Part shown: positions 39,212 through 47,359 of the stretch, in pieces
Position numbering within the stretch: position 1 is the stretch's first letter
How the letters are laid out: each line of letters starts with the position of its first letter
Assembly: GCA_902805675.1 (NCBI GenBank)
Contig: CADCTA010000043.1
Coordinates: 1 to 52,454, forward strand
From: an uncultured Chthoniobacterales bacterium
Lineage (GTDB): Bacteria > Verrucomicrobiota > Verrucomicrobiia > Chthoniobacterales > UBA10450
DNA length: 52,454 nucleotides
Direction: 5' to 3'
Program-made: the position numbers and the translations under genes
The notes under the pieces: model-generated
Seen by the model: only the letters and a program-made list of their open reading frames with translations
Databases searched by the model: none
What the model was told of the DNA's origin: nothing

Positions 39212-39230
39212 CGGCGGTCTATGACCGCCG
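39212..39230. repeat. Perfect small hairpin CGGCGGTC-TAT-GACCGCCG
   Basis: An 8-base perfect stem with a 3-base loop lies 27 bases upstream of the hydrolase start, in the gap before the upstream TPR gene's stop. Its layout resembles the inner hairpins of the repeat at 7301. It may be a terminator of the upstream gene or part of a repeat family. Confidence 0.5.
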
Positions 39231-39303
39231 AAGGCGTGTAGCGGTGCTTGTGTCAGGCACCGAGCTCGGGAGCGGGCGCTCGCCGCGGCGAGGTCTCCGC
39301 AAC

Positions 39304-39771
39304 TCAGATCTCGCCGTGAAGCACGGCGAGGTCGGGATCCCGTTTCGCAATTTCGCGAAAGCTTGAATCCATCTTGAAGCTGATCATGAGGTTCTCTTTT
39401 GCGCCGTGCACGTCGCCGAGCAGCGCCTCGTAGCACCCCATGTTGTAGTAGTAGATCGGCTCCTTCAGCAGGGCGACCGGCCCGCGAATCAGCAGCTTCT
39501 TGGCTTCCGCGGTTTTGCCCAGCTGGTGCAGGCAGAATCCCGCATGCAGGAATCCCGTTCCCATATCCGGCGCGACGCGGCAGAGCTTATGGCTCACGCG
39601 GAGGGCGAGCGCCCACTGCTGCTTCTTCATCAGGTGGTGCAGGCGTAACTGCAACACCTCCGGGCGGTTCTGGAACCGTCGCTCGATGCCATCGAGCTCC
39701 GCGAGGGACTCGCGGATCATGCCAAGCTCCGCGTATCCGCAGGCCGCTTGTAACTGCCATTCAAACTGCAC
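39304..39771 (-). CDS. Small TPR-repeat protein
   Basis: The product has 155 residues with at least three TPR-like helix pairs: QAACGYAELGMIRESLAELD, LRLHHLMKKQQWALALRVSH, HAGFCLHQLGKTAEAKKLLI and YNMGCYEALLGDVHGAKENL. There is no signal peptide. The start is GTG 39771; the frame is open back to the pepF stop codon without ATG or TTG, so no better start exists. The gene follows pepF on the same strand and may share its transcript. No specific function is recognised. Confidence 0.78.
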   Translation of the reverse strand: MQFEWQLQAACGYAELGMIRESLAELDGIERRFQNRPEVLQLRLHHLMKKQQWALALRVSHKLCRVAPDMGTGFLHAGFCLHQLGKTAEAKKLLIRGPVALLKEPIYYYNMGCYEALLGDVHGAKENLMISFKMDSSFREIAKRDPDLAVLHGEI

Positions 39772-39864
39772 GCCGTCTGTTGGAGCATTAGCCTTGCCAA
39801 CTGATCGCGTATAAACAGCCTCGCCGGCGCAAGGCCTGTCTGCCAGCCCCGAACCGCGCCTGTC

Positions 39865-41664
39865 CTACAGGAGCTCTTCGAGCTCGCTCAGCCGTCGGTC
39901 GAACAAGCGAAGCGTGCTTTCCACGGGCGCGGAGGTCGTCATATCGACGCCAGCAGCTTGCAGCGTCTCGAGCGGGAACTTCGATCCGCCGGAGCGGAGG
40001 AAATTGAGATACGCATCGACGCTGCCAGGCTCGCCGGCTAGCACGCGCTCGGAAAGCGCAACAGCGGCCGAAATGCCTGTCGCATACTTGTACACGTAGA
40101 ACGCGCTGTAGAAGTGTGGGATGCGCAGGCACTCGAGATCGAGCTGCGCATCAAGCACCACGCCGTCGCCGAAGTAGGCCTGCAGGAGCGAGCGGTATTC
40201 GGATTTAAACACCTCCAGCGTGAGCGCGTCGCCGCGCTCCTCGATCGCGTGGATGATCTTCTCGAACTCCGCGAACATCGTCTGCCGGAAGAGCGTGCCG
40301 CGGATGTCATCGATCTGGCGATTGATGATGTAGGCGCGCATCTTCGGGTCGTCCGTCTGCTCGAGCAGGTAGTGCGTGAGGAGCTCTTCGTTGAACGTGG
40401 ACGCAACCTCGGCAAGGAAGATCGGGTAGTTGTAATCCTGGTAACGCTGGGCGCCCTGCGAGAACCAAGTGTGCATCGAGTGGCCTGCCTCATGCGCGAG
40501 CGTGTAGACGTCGGAGAAGACATCCTCCTTGTAGTTCATGAGGATGAACGGCGGCGCGCCGTAGCTGCCGGACGAGAAGGCGCCGCTACGCTTTCCCTTC
40601 GTCTCGTAGCGATCGCACCAGCGGCCGCGCAGGCCATCCGCGAGCGTGCGGGTGTATTCCTCGCCGAGTGGCTCGAGCGCGGCGACGACCTTCTCGATCG
40701 CGTCATCGAAGCTGACGTGCGTCTCGATCTCTGCCACGAGCGGCACGTAGGTGTCGTACGGATGCAGCTCATCGAGCCCGAGCACGCGGCGGCGCAGCTC
40801 ATAGTAGCGGAAGAGCGGCGTTAAGTTGCTGCGGACCGATGAGATCAAGCCGTCGTAAACGGCAACCGGCACGTCATCGCGGAATAGCGAGGCCTCGAGC
40901 GCCGAGGGATGCTTGCGCGCCCGTGCGCGGAAGACGTCCGCTCGCACCGAATACGACAACGCGGAGGCGAGCGTGAACTGGTGATCCTCGAACTCGGCGT
41001 AGAACTTGTGGAACGCGCGCTTGCGTAACTCGCCGTCGCGTTTGACGAGAAACGAGCTGTAAGAGCTTTGCGTCAATGGCCGCTCGACGCCCTCGCTATC
41101 GGCGATGCTGCCGAACTTCATGTCGACGTCCGTCAGCTGACCGAACACTTCGTCATAGCCGTCGAGTGCCGCGCTGCCGAGCGCCAGCAACCGCTCCTCA
41201 GGCTCGGAGAGCACGTGCGGCTTGTTGCGCCGAATCTTGCGCAGCGCGTTCGTCCATTCCGCGAGCGCCGGATCGTTCAGGAACTCGGCGAACCGCTCGT
41301 CGCTGATCGCCTGGATCTCCGGCGTCACGAACGAGAACGTCTCGCCGATCTTCGTCATCAGGTTCTGCAGCTGGCCCATGCGGGTCAGGTATTCCGCATT
41401 GGCGCTGTCCTCCGCCAGCTGGAGCGAGGCGAAGTGGTAGACGCGCTCAATCTTCAGATCGAGCTGCTTCTCAAACTCCAGGGCTGCGCCGAGCGAGGCG
41501 GCGGATTCGCCGAGCTTGCCGCGCCACTGCGCGATGCGCGGATAAGTTTCAGTGATCCACGCGACGTCTTCCTGCCATTTGTCGACGTTCGTGAAGAGGT
41601 GGCTCAGGTCCCATTTGTCGGAATCGGGCAGTTCGCCGCGGGTCAGTGTGTGTGGAGCGGTCAT
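39865..41664 (-). CDS. pepF: Oligoendopeptidase F (M3 family)
   Basis: The product has 599 residues, typical for PepF. The zinc-binding motif is HEAGHSMH (H391, E392, H395), with the third ligand expected in LAEVASTFNEELL about 28 residues later. Further family segments are KWDLSHLFTNVDKWQEDV at the N-terminus, GAFSSGSYGAPPFILMNYKE, and IPHFYSAFYVYKYATGISAA. The enzyme cleaves short peptides in the cytoplasm. ATG 41664 fits the family N-terminus; ATG 41691 lies closer to the upstream repeat and would add nine residues. The 5' flank is a long palindromic repeat. Confidence 0.96.
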   Translation of the reverse strand: MTAPHTLTRGELPDSDKWDLSHLFTNVDKWQEDVAWITETYPRIAQWRGKLGESAASLGAALEFEKQLDLKIERVYHFASLQLAEDSANAEYLTRMGQLQNLMTKIGETFSFVTPEIQAISDERFAEFLNDPALAEWTNALRKIRRNKPHVLSEPEERLLALGSAALDGYDEVFGQLTDVDMKFGSIADSEGVERPLTQSSYSSFLVKRDGELRKRAFHKFYAEFEDHQFTLASALSYSVRADVFRARARKHPSALEASLFRDDVPVAVYDGLISSVRSNLTPLFRYYELRRRVLGLDELHPYDTYVPLVAEIETHVSFDDAIEKVVAALEPLGEEYTRTLADGLRGRWCDRYETKGKRSGAFSSGSYGAPPFILMNYKEDVFSDVYTLAHEAGHSMHTWFSQGAQRYQDYNYPIFLAEVASTFNEELLTHYLLEQTDDPKMRAYIINRQIDDIRGTLFRQTMFAEFEKIIHAIEERGDALTLEVFKSEYRSLLQAYFGDGVVLDAQLDLECLRIPHFYSAFYVYKYATGISAAVALSERVLAGEPGSVDAYLNFLRSGGSKFPLETLQAAGVDMTTSAPVESTLRLFDRRLSELEELL

Positions 41665-41675
41665 CGGGAGGGCGG

Positions 41676-41783
41676 AACGTTCAACGTCCAACGCTCAACG
41701 TCCAACGTTCAACTGCAGAGATGCGTGTCGGTCGCCGCTTCTGAGTTGGACGTTGGACGTTAAACGTTGAGCGTTGGACGTTT
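41676..41783. repeat. AACGTCCAACG inverted repeat
   Basis: The left arm (41676-41714) is a series of AACGTCCAACGCTCAACG units. The right arm (41744-41783) is its inverse (GTTGGACGTTGGACGTTAAA then CGTTGAGCGTTGGACGTTT). Each arm consists of short ACGTC/ACGCT units 8-9 bases long. It occupies almost the whole gap between the ThuA-like stop and the pepF start. Confidence 0.85.
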
Positions 41784-41785
41784 CT

Positions 41786-42571
41786 TCATCGGAATCCCGC
41801 CTCGCCGGCCTTGTGCATCCGCGGGCCTTTCACCTCGAGCGGCTCCGGCGCCTTCTTCGCAGGAATCTGCGGGCAGCTGTCGATCCACGTCTCGCCTTCC
41901 GGCGCGGCCCAACGGACCGCGTTGCGTAACACGAGCCGCACTGTCGGGTGATGATAGATCGGGTAAACCTCGTGACCCGGCCGGAAGTAGAAAATCTTGC
42001 CGTTGCCGCGCTTCCACGTGCAGCCGGAGCGAAACACTTCGCCGCCTTCGAACCAGGAGATAAAAACGTTCTCGTCCGGCGTCGGAATCGCGAACGGCTC
42101 GCCGTACATCTCGGTATTCGGGATTTCGAAGTAACGATCGATGCCGCGCGCGATCGGGTGGCCCGGATTACAAACCCAGAGCCGCTCCTTCTCGCCGGCC
42201 TCGCGCCAGGTCAGCGAGCACGTCGTGCCCATGAGGCGCTTGAACGGCTTTGAGTAATGCGCCGAATGCAGCGCGATGAACCCCATGCCCTGCCAGACAC
42301 GCTTCAGCACGCGATCGACGATGGCGTCCCGAACCTTGCCGTGCGCGGCGTGTCCCCACCAGACGAGAACGTCGGTCTCGTCCAGCGTCTGTTTCGTTAG
42401 GCCATGCTGAGGCTGCTCCAGCGTGGCGGTGCGCACCTCGAACTCGCGCTTCTCGTTGATCCCTTCAGCGATCGTAGTGTGCATCCCGTCGGGGTAGATG
42501 CTCCGCACGATCGCGTTCTTGCGCTCGTGGACGTTTTCGCCCCAGACGGTGACGCGGAGTTTGCGCGGCAT
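41786..42571 (-). CDS. ThuA-like (trehalose utilisation) domain protein
   Basis: The product has 261 residues. It has the ThuA/glutamine-amidotransferase-like fold: MPRKLRVTVWGENVHERKN, VLVWWGHAAHGKVRDAIVDR, GFIALHSAHYSKPFKRLMGT, NPGHPIARGIDRYFEIPNTE, and FYFRPGHEVYPIYHHPTVRL. The family is linked to sugar metabolism, but its reaction is unclear; the HS in ALHSAHYS sits where amidotransferases have a cysteine or serine nucleophile. No signal peptide is seen. ATG 42571 starts at the family N-terminus. It lies upstream of pepF on the same strand, separated by the AACGTCC repeat. Confidence 0.9.
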   Translation of the reverse strand: MPRKLRVTVWGENVHERKNAIVRSIYPDGMHTTIAEGINEKREFEVRTATLEQPQHGLTKQTLDETDVLVWWGHAAHGKVRDAIVDRVLKRVWQGMGFIALHSAHYSKPFKRLMGTTCSLTWREAGEKERLWVCNPGHPIARGIDRYFEIPNTEMYGEPFAIPTPDENVFISWFEGGEVFRSGCTWKRGNGKIFYFRPGHEVYPIYHHPTVRLVLRNAVRWAAPEGETWIDSCPQIPAKKAPEPLEVKGPRMHKAGEAGFR

Positions 42572-42611
42572 CAGAGAAGATGAATGAGGAAAGCAGGAAA
42601 GCAGGAATTTT

Positions 42612-43259
42612 TCAGAAGGCTTTTTCCTGTATTTCTATTTTCCTGATTGGCTGCATCGCAGGATGCCGTGAGATGGCAATCATCGCTTTCTCGAGCAGCT
42701 GTTTCCCCGGCGAAATCCGATGCCACGGTGACGCGCCCGAAGGATGCGGCAGTGGAATCAGCTCGTACGCACGACGCTCGCGGCGCATCTGGAACGTGCG
42801 GCCAATCACCTCATCGAGTTTACCGACAGCCATGAACTGCGAGATTGCCAGCTTGCCGACTGGGATCACGAGGTGCGGCCGCAGAATGGCGAATTCGTCG
42901 TTCATCCATGAGGAGCAATTGCGGATCTCATCGGGGGCTGGGACGCGGTCGCCGCCCGCGGAAGTTTTTCCGGGAAAGCAGCGACAGACCGCCGCGAAGT
43001 AGATGCGCGCGCGCACTTCTTCTTCCGTCATCCCGCAGAACTGATTGAACCAGCCGAACAGCGTCCGCCCGGCGGTCCACGCGAACGGCCGCGCCAGCAC
43101 GGGCTCCTTCACGCCGGGCGCCTGCCCGATCAGCATCACCTTGCTGAGCACCGGCCCACCGGAGACAGGCGGCGGGATCATGCGCGGGCAGCGGCGGCAT
43201 TGGCGCAACTCCGCGACGTGCTGGTCGAGACGGAGCTGAGCTTGCGACGATCGCGGCAT
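42612..43259 (-). CDS. Uracil-DNA glycosylase superfamily protein (family 4/5 type)
   Basis: The product has 215 residues. Two active-site motifs are visible: GQAPG (45-49) and HPSG (172-175). Four cysteines (C21 and C24 in CRRCPRM, one of C91/C93 in CRCFPG, C115) could hold an iron-sulfur cluster, as in thermostable UDG families. The enzyme should remove uracil from DNA in base-excision repair. ATG 43259 is chosen since the upstream extension would cover the DUF2905 gene. It is 14 bases after the DUF2905 stop on the same strand, indicating a two-gene operon. Confidence 0.9.
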   Translation of the reverse strand: MPRSSQAQLRLDQHVAELRQCRRCPRMIPPPVSGGPVLSKVMLIGQAPGVKEPVLARPFAWTAGRTLFGWFNQFCGMTEEEVRARIYFAAVCRCFPGKTSAGGDRVPAPDEIRNCSSWMNDEFAILRPHLVIPVGKLAISQFMAVGKLDEVIGRTFQMRRERRAYELIPLPHPSGASPWHRISPGKQLLEKAMIAISRHPAMQPIRKIEIQEKAF

Positions 43260-43273
43260 CCGGCGGCTTCGAG

Positions 43274-43483
43274 TTACCGCCGGAACAGCCACATCAGCAG
43301 GCTCAGCACCACGCTGATGACGATGCAGGTGACGATCGGGAAGTAGAATCCGGAGTTGCCGCGCTCGACGCGGACGTCTCCAGGTAAGCGGCCAATCCAA
43401 TTGCCATAGCCGCTCCAAAGCAGCGCACCGGTCACGACAATCACCAGTCCGATGATCATGAAAAGCTTGCCGAGATCGTGCAC
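43274..43483 (-). CDS. DUF2905 small membrane protein
   Basis: The product has 69 residues from GTG 43483 (TTG 43489 would add two residues). It has two hydrophobic helices (LFMIIGLVIVVTGALLW and FYFPIVTCIVISVVLSLLMW) joined by the conserved IGRLPGDVRVER. This is the DUF2905 pattern: a small inner-membrane protein of unknown function, common in bacteria and often next to DNA-repair or queuosine genes. It lies directly upstream of the uracil-DNA glycosylase gene and is divergent from the DnaJ-like gene. Confidence 0.9.
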   Translation of the reverse strand: MHDLGKLFMIIGLVIVVTGALLWSGYGNWIGRLPGDVRVERGNSGFYFPIVTCIVISVVLSLLMWLFRR

Positions 43484-43579
43484 CCGCAACGGTGCTTGAA
43501 GCGCGCGCGAAGAGCAAACCCATCGGCGGAAGCAGGGAGTTGCGAATGATCGCTGACGCAGGGAAATTCTGCGCGTCGA

Positions 43580-44551
43580 ATGGCTGTCCAGTTCCGCGAT
43601 TATTACGAAACCTTAGGCGTCTCCAAGACGGCTTCGGAGGACGAGATCAAAAGCGCCTTCCGCAAGCTGGCCCGGAAATACCATCCCGACGTCGCGAAGG
43701 ACAAAGGCGGCGCGGAAGAGAAGTTCAAGCAGATCAATGAGGCCTACGAGGTCCTCAGCGATCCGGAGAAGCGGCAGAAATACGATCAGCTCGGCGCGAA
43801 TTGGAACCAGCCGGGCGGCGGCTTCCAACCACCTCCTGGGTGGGGGCAGCAGGGCGGGGGCGGACACAACCCGTTCGGCGGTGGCAACGGCGGCGGCGTG
43901 GAGTTCGAATTCGGGGGCACCGGGTTCAGCGATTTCTTCGAGGCTTTCTTCGGCGGCGGGCGCGGGCAGTCGGCGTTCGGTCGCGGTGGATTCGCGCCGG
44001 GCGGAACAGCAGCGTCGCGGGGCAGCGACGTGGAAGCGGACATTATGGTCACGCTGGAGGAGGCGTTGCACGGTTCGACGCGCACCGTTTCGCTGCGGCG
44101 GAACTCTTCGAGCAAGCTGGAGACGTATCAGGTGAAGATCCCGCGCGGCGTGCACGAAGGGCAGCGGATCCGACTCGCCGGGCAGGGAGAAGCGGGCGCG
44201 CGCGGCGGCAAGAGCGGCGACCTGTTCCTGCGCGTGCGACTGGCACGGCATCCGGATTTTTCGGTCGAGGGCAGCGATCTGATCCACGAGGTGGAGCTCG
44301 CGCCCTGGCAGGCTGTTCTCGGGACGGAGCTGAAGACGCCGACGCTCGAAGGCGAAGCTCGCCTCAAAATTCCGCCGGGCACCCAGGGTGAGCAGCGCTT
44401 CCGCATGCGCGAGCGCGGCCTGCCGAATGCGAACGGCACGCGGGGCGATCTCTACGTGCTCGCCCGGATACGGATACCGAAGAAGCTGACCGATCGCGAA
44501 CGCGAACTCTGGTCGCAGCTGGCCGAGTTGCACGGTTCCCCCGCCGTTTAA
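43580..44551 (+). CDS. DnaJ/CbpA-type co-chaperone
   Basis: The product has 323 residues. The J-domain (about 5-70) has the HPD motif (35-37) in [11 protein letters not shown] that stimulates DnaK ATPase. A glycine/phenylalanine-rich linker (about 78-145) contains [15 protein letters not shown]. The C-terminal substrate-binding domains (about 150-320) show [19 protein letters not shown] and [19 protein letters not shown]. There is no cysteine-rich zinc finger, so it is CbpA-like (class II) rather than DnaJ. ATG 43580 is used. The neighbour 55 bases downstream is rpiB on the same strand. Confidence 0.95.
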   Translation: MAVQFRDYYETLGVSKTASEDEIKSAFRKLARKYHPDVAKDKGGAEEKFKQINEAYEVLSDPEKRQKYDQLGANWNQPGGGFQPPPGWGQQGGGGHNPFGGGNGGGVEFEFGGTGFSDFFEAFFGGGRGQSAFGRGGFAPGGTAASRGSDVEADIMVTLEEALHGSTRTVSLRRNSSSKLETYQVKIPRGVHEGQRIRLAGQGEAGARGGKSGDLFLRVRLARHPDFSVEGSDLIHEVELAPWQAVLGTELKTPTLEGEARLKIPPGTQGEQRFRMRERGLPNANGTRGDLYVLARIRIPKKLTDRERELWSQLAELHGSPAV

Positions 44552-44606
44552 GGGTTCGCTGACATTCGCTTGAAGCGGAGCCGCTGCTTCTGGCAGCTTC
44601 GCCGAC

Positions 44607-45035
44607 ATGAAGATCGCGCTAGGCACGGATCACGCCGGGTATCAGCACAAAGAGAAGGTAAAGCAGCTGCTGGAGTCGCTCGGTCACGACGTGGTCGACT
44701 GCGGGACGTTCAGCGAAGAGCCGGTTGATTATCCGAAGTTCATCCGGCCCGCGGCCGAGGCTGTGGCGCGCGGCGAGTGTGAGCGCGCGATAGTCTTTGG
44801 CGGTTCGGGCAATGGCGAGGCGATGGCGGCGAATAAGGTCCGCGGGATTCGCTGTGCCCTCTGCTGGAGCGAAGAGAGCGCGCGTCTTTCGCGTCAACAT
44901 AATGACGCGAACGTGCTTTCGTTAGGCCAGCGCCTCGTGCCGGGAGATCTCGCGCTCGCGGTCGTGCGCGTCTGGCTCGCGACGGACTTCGAAGGCGGGC
45001 GTCACGCGAACCGCATCGCGCAGCTCGAAGTGTAG
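44607..45035 (+). CDS. rpiB: Ribose 5-phosphate isomerase B, Glu-type active site
   Basis: The product has 142 residues. It interconverts ribose 5-phosphate and ribulose 5-phosphate in the pentose-phosphate pathway. GTDHAGYQHKEKVKQLLES is the family N-terminus. The active-site loop reads FGGSGNGEAMAANKV, with glutamate at E71, like the actinobacterial type that uses Glu as the base, instead of the CGTGIG loop with catalytic cysteine of E. coli RpiB. CALCWSEESARLSRQHNDAN and LSLGQR complete the signature. ATG 44607 fits. Confidence 0.95.
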   Translation: MKIALGTDHAGYQHKEKVKQLLESLGHDVVDCGTFSEEPVDYPKFIRPAAEAVARGECERAIVFGGSGNGEAMAANKVRGIRCALCWSEESARLSRQHNDANVLSLGQRLVPGDLALAVVRVWLATDFEGGRHANRIAQLEV

Positions 45036-45043
45036 GTGACGCC

Positions 45044-45250
45044 TCAGTGGTGGCTCACCACGTCGATGGTGACCGCGAGGAGGAAGATGGCGCTGACGAA
45101 GGCATTGCTCGGGAAGAACGCGCGGTTGATGGCGGTGACGTCGAGGGCGCCAGCGGAACGGTGTTCGTAGATAAGCGCCGCGGCGATAAGCGGCATCGCG
45201 CAGTGATAAATCGCGCCCATTCCGGCCGCTGCGCCGAAAGCGACGAGCTG
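45044..45250 (-). pseudogene. 3' remnant of a UbiA-type prenyltransferase gene
   Basis: The C-terminal 68 residues of an in-frame chain read AIYHCAMPLIAAALIYEHRS, LDVTAINRAFFPSNAFVSAI and FLLAVTIDVVSHH. This is the closing part of UbiA-family enzymes (LLYEH followed by INRAFF..N), which normally have about 290 residues and eight or nine helices. The first 220 residues are absent; instead the frame continues upstream into the end of a metallo-beta-lactamase-fold gene. A deletion has joined the two. Function is unlikely. Confidence 0.65.
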
Positions 45251-45822
45251 CGCGAAGACGATTCGCTCGAACTCGAAATCAAGCAGCTTCCGTAAGGAGC
45301 GGCGCATCCGCTTCTGGTTCTCGCAATATTTAGCCGGTCAATGCGAGGCCGTATGAACCCATGTTGATCAACGCGTCGCCGATGACCAGGCTGCCGCCTT
45401 CGGCTTCGGCATAAATCGCGATTTCGCCTGCCGGCGCACCTTCGACCGCGACCGCAGTCAGGCCGGGCGCGAATCGTTCGCCGTCCGCAAGTTCAACTGC
45501 GGACGGCAGACCGAGGGCATCGCGCGCCGCGGCATCCGCATGAGCGTGACTCCGAAGTCCGCCGCCGTCTCCGCAGCAGCTCGCGCGTGATTTTCGTTTG
45601 TGATGATGACTCCGGCGATCGGCGCCGGCGCGAGCGCCGTTTCGAGACATGCGCGATCGATATGGATGGGGTCGACCAAGTAGGCCCCCACGTCGCAATC
45701 ACAGCCGTCGAGAACAGCTCCGCTTTCACCTCGGGCGCATACCGGTGCCAGGCGACGATCGTCTCGCAGACGCGATCAATCTCCACCTCCGGCATCTGCG
45801 TTCGGCGTTCAGCCACAGCCAT
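45251..45822 (-). pseudogene. Frameshifted metallo-beta-lactamase-fold hydrolase gene fused to the UbiA remnant
   Basis: Reading down the minus strand, four frame segments give one ordinary protein: IVAWHRYAPEVKAELFSTAV (to about 45690), GAYLVDPIHIDRACLETALA and AGVIITNENHARAAAETAAD (to about 45544), ALGLPSAVELADGERFAPGL and SLVIGDALINMGSYGLAL (to 45330), then KYCENQKRMRRSLRKLLDFE and FERIVFA (to 45251). This matches a family of MBL-fold hydrolases (WHRYDPEVK.ELFSTA...; ANHARAA; GDALIN; LL..FE..LFAHG). At least three frameshifts are needed and the expected FAHG end is replaced by UbiA sequence. If the frameshifts were assembly errors the chimera would still remain. Confidence 0.72.
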
Positions 45823-45883
45823 TTACGGCCTCGCGGGCGTGGGCTGCTATAGACCGAAACACCGTCGCCGAGCCAGCCATGGC

Positions 45884-45900
45884 ATTATAGCTGCTATAAT
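45884..45900. promoter_or_regulatory. Perfect 17-bp palindrome ATTATAGC-T-GCTATAAT with TATAAT box before pilC
   Basis: The right half contains a consensus -10 box (TATAAT, 45895-45900), 23 bases before ATG 45923. A protein bound to the palindrome would block the promoter. A half-site GCTGCTATAG lies 47 bases upstream (45843). No convincing -35 box is seen. Confidence 0.55.
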
Positions 45901-45922
45901 TGATCGTAGTTACCATAGCACA

Positions 45923-47143
45923 ATGATTACCTTCTCCTACCAAGCTCGTGACGCCTCCGGAAAGATCGTTTCCGGCATACAGGACGCACTCAACGAGGAC
46001 AACGCTGTAAACAGCCTGATGAGCCGCGGGCTCATGGTCCTCTCCCTCCAGCGGAAAGCCGCTGCCACCCGCAAACGTAATAAGGTGTGGACGGTCAAAG
46101 AGACCGACCTCGTCCTTTTCACTCGCCAGCTTTCGACCATGGTCGAGGCCGGCATCTCGCTCGTCGGTGCGCTCACCGCGCTATACGACCAGTGCGACCC
46201 GAAACGCCAGCGCGGACTCCGTGAGGTCATCAGCGACGTCACCACCCGCGTGCAGGGCGGCGAAAATTTCAACGAATCTCTGGCAAAGCATCCGCGCGTG
46301 TTCGACCGACTGTTTGTGAGCATGGTCAAAGCAGGCGAACACGGCGGTCTGCTTGCCGAAATTTTGGACAGACTGGCCGGCTTCCTCGAAGCGAGCGCCC
46401 GCCTGCGCAAGAAGGTGAAGTCAGCCATGACTTACCCGACCATCGTTATCTGCATCGCGTTCCTCATCACGACCTTCCTGATCGTGAAGGTGGTCCCGAT
46501 CTTCGGCGAGATCTTCGCGGACTTCGGTGCGGCCCTGCCGGCTCCGACGCAGTTCCTCATCGATGTGAGCGAGTTCATGCGCAGCCAATGGTACATCCTG
46601 ATCGCCATCGCGGTGGGCACGTTCTTCGGTATCCGCACCTTCCTGCGCTCGAAGGGTGGCAAACAGGTCTGGGATAAATGGAAGCTCAAGCTGCCGATCT
46701 TCGGCCCGCTTCTCCACAAGATCTGCATGTCGCGCTTCTCACGCACCTTCGCGCAGCTGATCCGCAGCGGTGTGCCGATCCTCGAGGTCATCGACATCGT
46801 GGCCGGCGCGTCGGGTAACCACGTCATCGAAACCAGCATCAAGGGTGTAGGTGAAGATGTGGAGAAAGGCGACAACCTCTCCGTCGCACTCTCGAAGAAG
46901 CCGATCTTCCCGCCGATGATGCTCCGCATGGTCGCCGCTGGCGAAGCCACCGGTAAGATCGATACCATGCTCGAGAAGATGGCCGATTTCTGGGACGAAG
47001 AGATCGAGGCGATGCTCGACGCGCTCACCTCACTCATCGAACCGCTCCTCATCGTGGTCCTCGGCGTGATCGTTGGCGGTATCGTGATCGCGATGTTCCT
47101 GCCGATCTTCAAGCTGAACGAAGTGGTTTCGCAGTCGAAATAA
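45923..47143 (+). CDS. pilC: Type IV pilus / type II secretion inner-membrane platform protein
   Basis: The product has 406 residues, the usual PilC/GspF length. It has two repeated cytoplasmic helical domains (VLFTRQLSTMVEAGISLVGA and SRFSRTFAQLIRSGVPILEV) and three membrane segments (about 173-195, 220-240, 375-400). FEASARLRKKVKSAMTYPTI and EPLLIVVLGVIVGGIVIAMF are family signatures. It forms the platform that couples the assembly ATPase to pilin polymerisation. ATG 45923 gives the usual N-terminus (MITFSYQARDASGKIVSGIQ). The longer open frame upstream is antisense to the pseudogene. No other pilus genes are in the window, so the gene is isolated; whether it serves pili or type II secretion is undetermined. 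Confidence 0.93.
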   Translation: MITFSYQARDASGKIVSGIQDALNEDNAVNSLMSRGLMVLSLQRKAAATRKRNKVWTVKETDLVLFTRQLSTMVEAGISLVGALTALYDQCDPKRQRGLREVISDVTTRVQGGENFNESLAKHPRVFDRLFVSMVKAGEHGGLLAEILDRLAGFLEASARLRKKVKSAMTYPTIVICIAFLITTFLIVKVVPIFGEIFADFGAALPAPTQFLIDVSEFMRSQWYILIAIAVGTFFGIRTFLRSKGGKQVWDKWKLKLPIFGPLLHKICMSRFSRTFAQLIRSGVPILEVIDIVAGASGNHVIETSIKGVGEDVEKGDNLSVALSKKPIFPPMMLRMVAAGEATGKIDTMLEKMADFWDEEIEAMLDALTSLIEPLLIVVLGVIVGGIVIAMFLPIFKLNEVVSQSK

Positions 47144-47182
47144 GTTTCACAAGAGAGCTAAGGAGAAGCTGCTCGGTAACGG

Positions 47183-47219
47183 AAGGGGTGGACTGCAAGG
47201 TCCGCCCCTTCTTGCTTTT
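47183..47219 (+). terminator. Rho-independent terminator after pilC
   Basis: AAGGGGTGGAC (47183-47193) pairs with GTCCGCCCCTT (47200-47210), one mismatch, with a 6-base loop and a following CTTGCTTTT. Confidence 0.85.
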
Positions 47220-47226
47220 CCCTCCT

Positions 47227-47328
47227 GCTCTTACTCCTAATCCTAATCCTAATCCTGCTCTTAATCTCCTCAGGAGGCCGCGAAACCCGCACGGAGATTA
47301 AGATTAAGATTAGGATTAGGAGTAGGAA
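47227..47328. repeat. Hexamer-based (TCCTAA/TTAGGA) giant hairpin
   Basis: The left arm is CTCTTACTCCTAATCCTAAT then CCTAATCCTGCTCTTAATCT, and the right arm is GGAGATTAAGATTAAGATTA then GGATTAGGAGTAGGAAC. They are complementary over about 35 bases, with a small internal loop and a central loop of about 20 bases. It lies between the pilC terminator and the end of the opposite methyltransferase gene. Confidence 0.85.
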
Positions 47329-47359
47329 CGAGCGGCGCGCCGGCGGCGCTGGATGATCC

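Noticed and set aside
45587..45922. N-terminal extension of PilC by about 110 residues
   Set aside because: The extension is arginine-rich, antisense to the MBL-fold pseudogene and beyond the normal PilC start at 45923.
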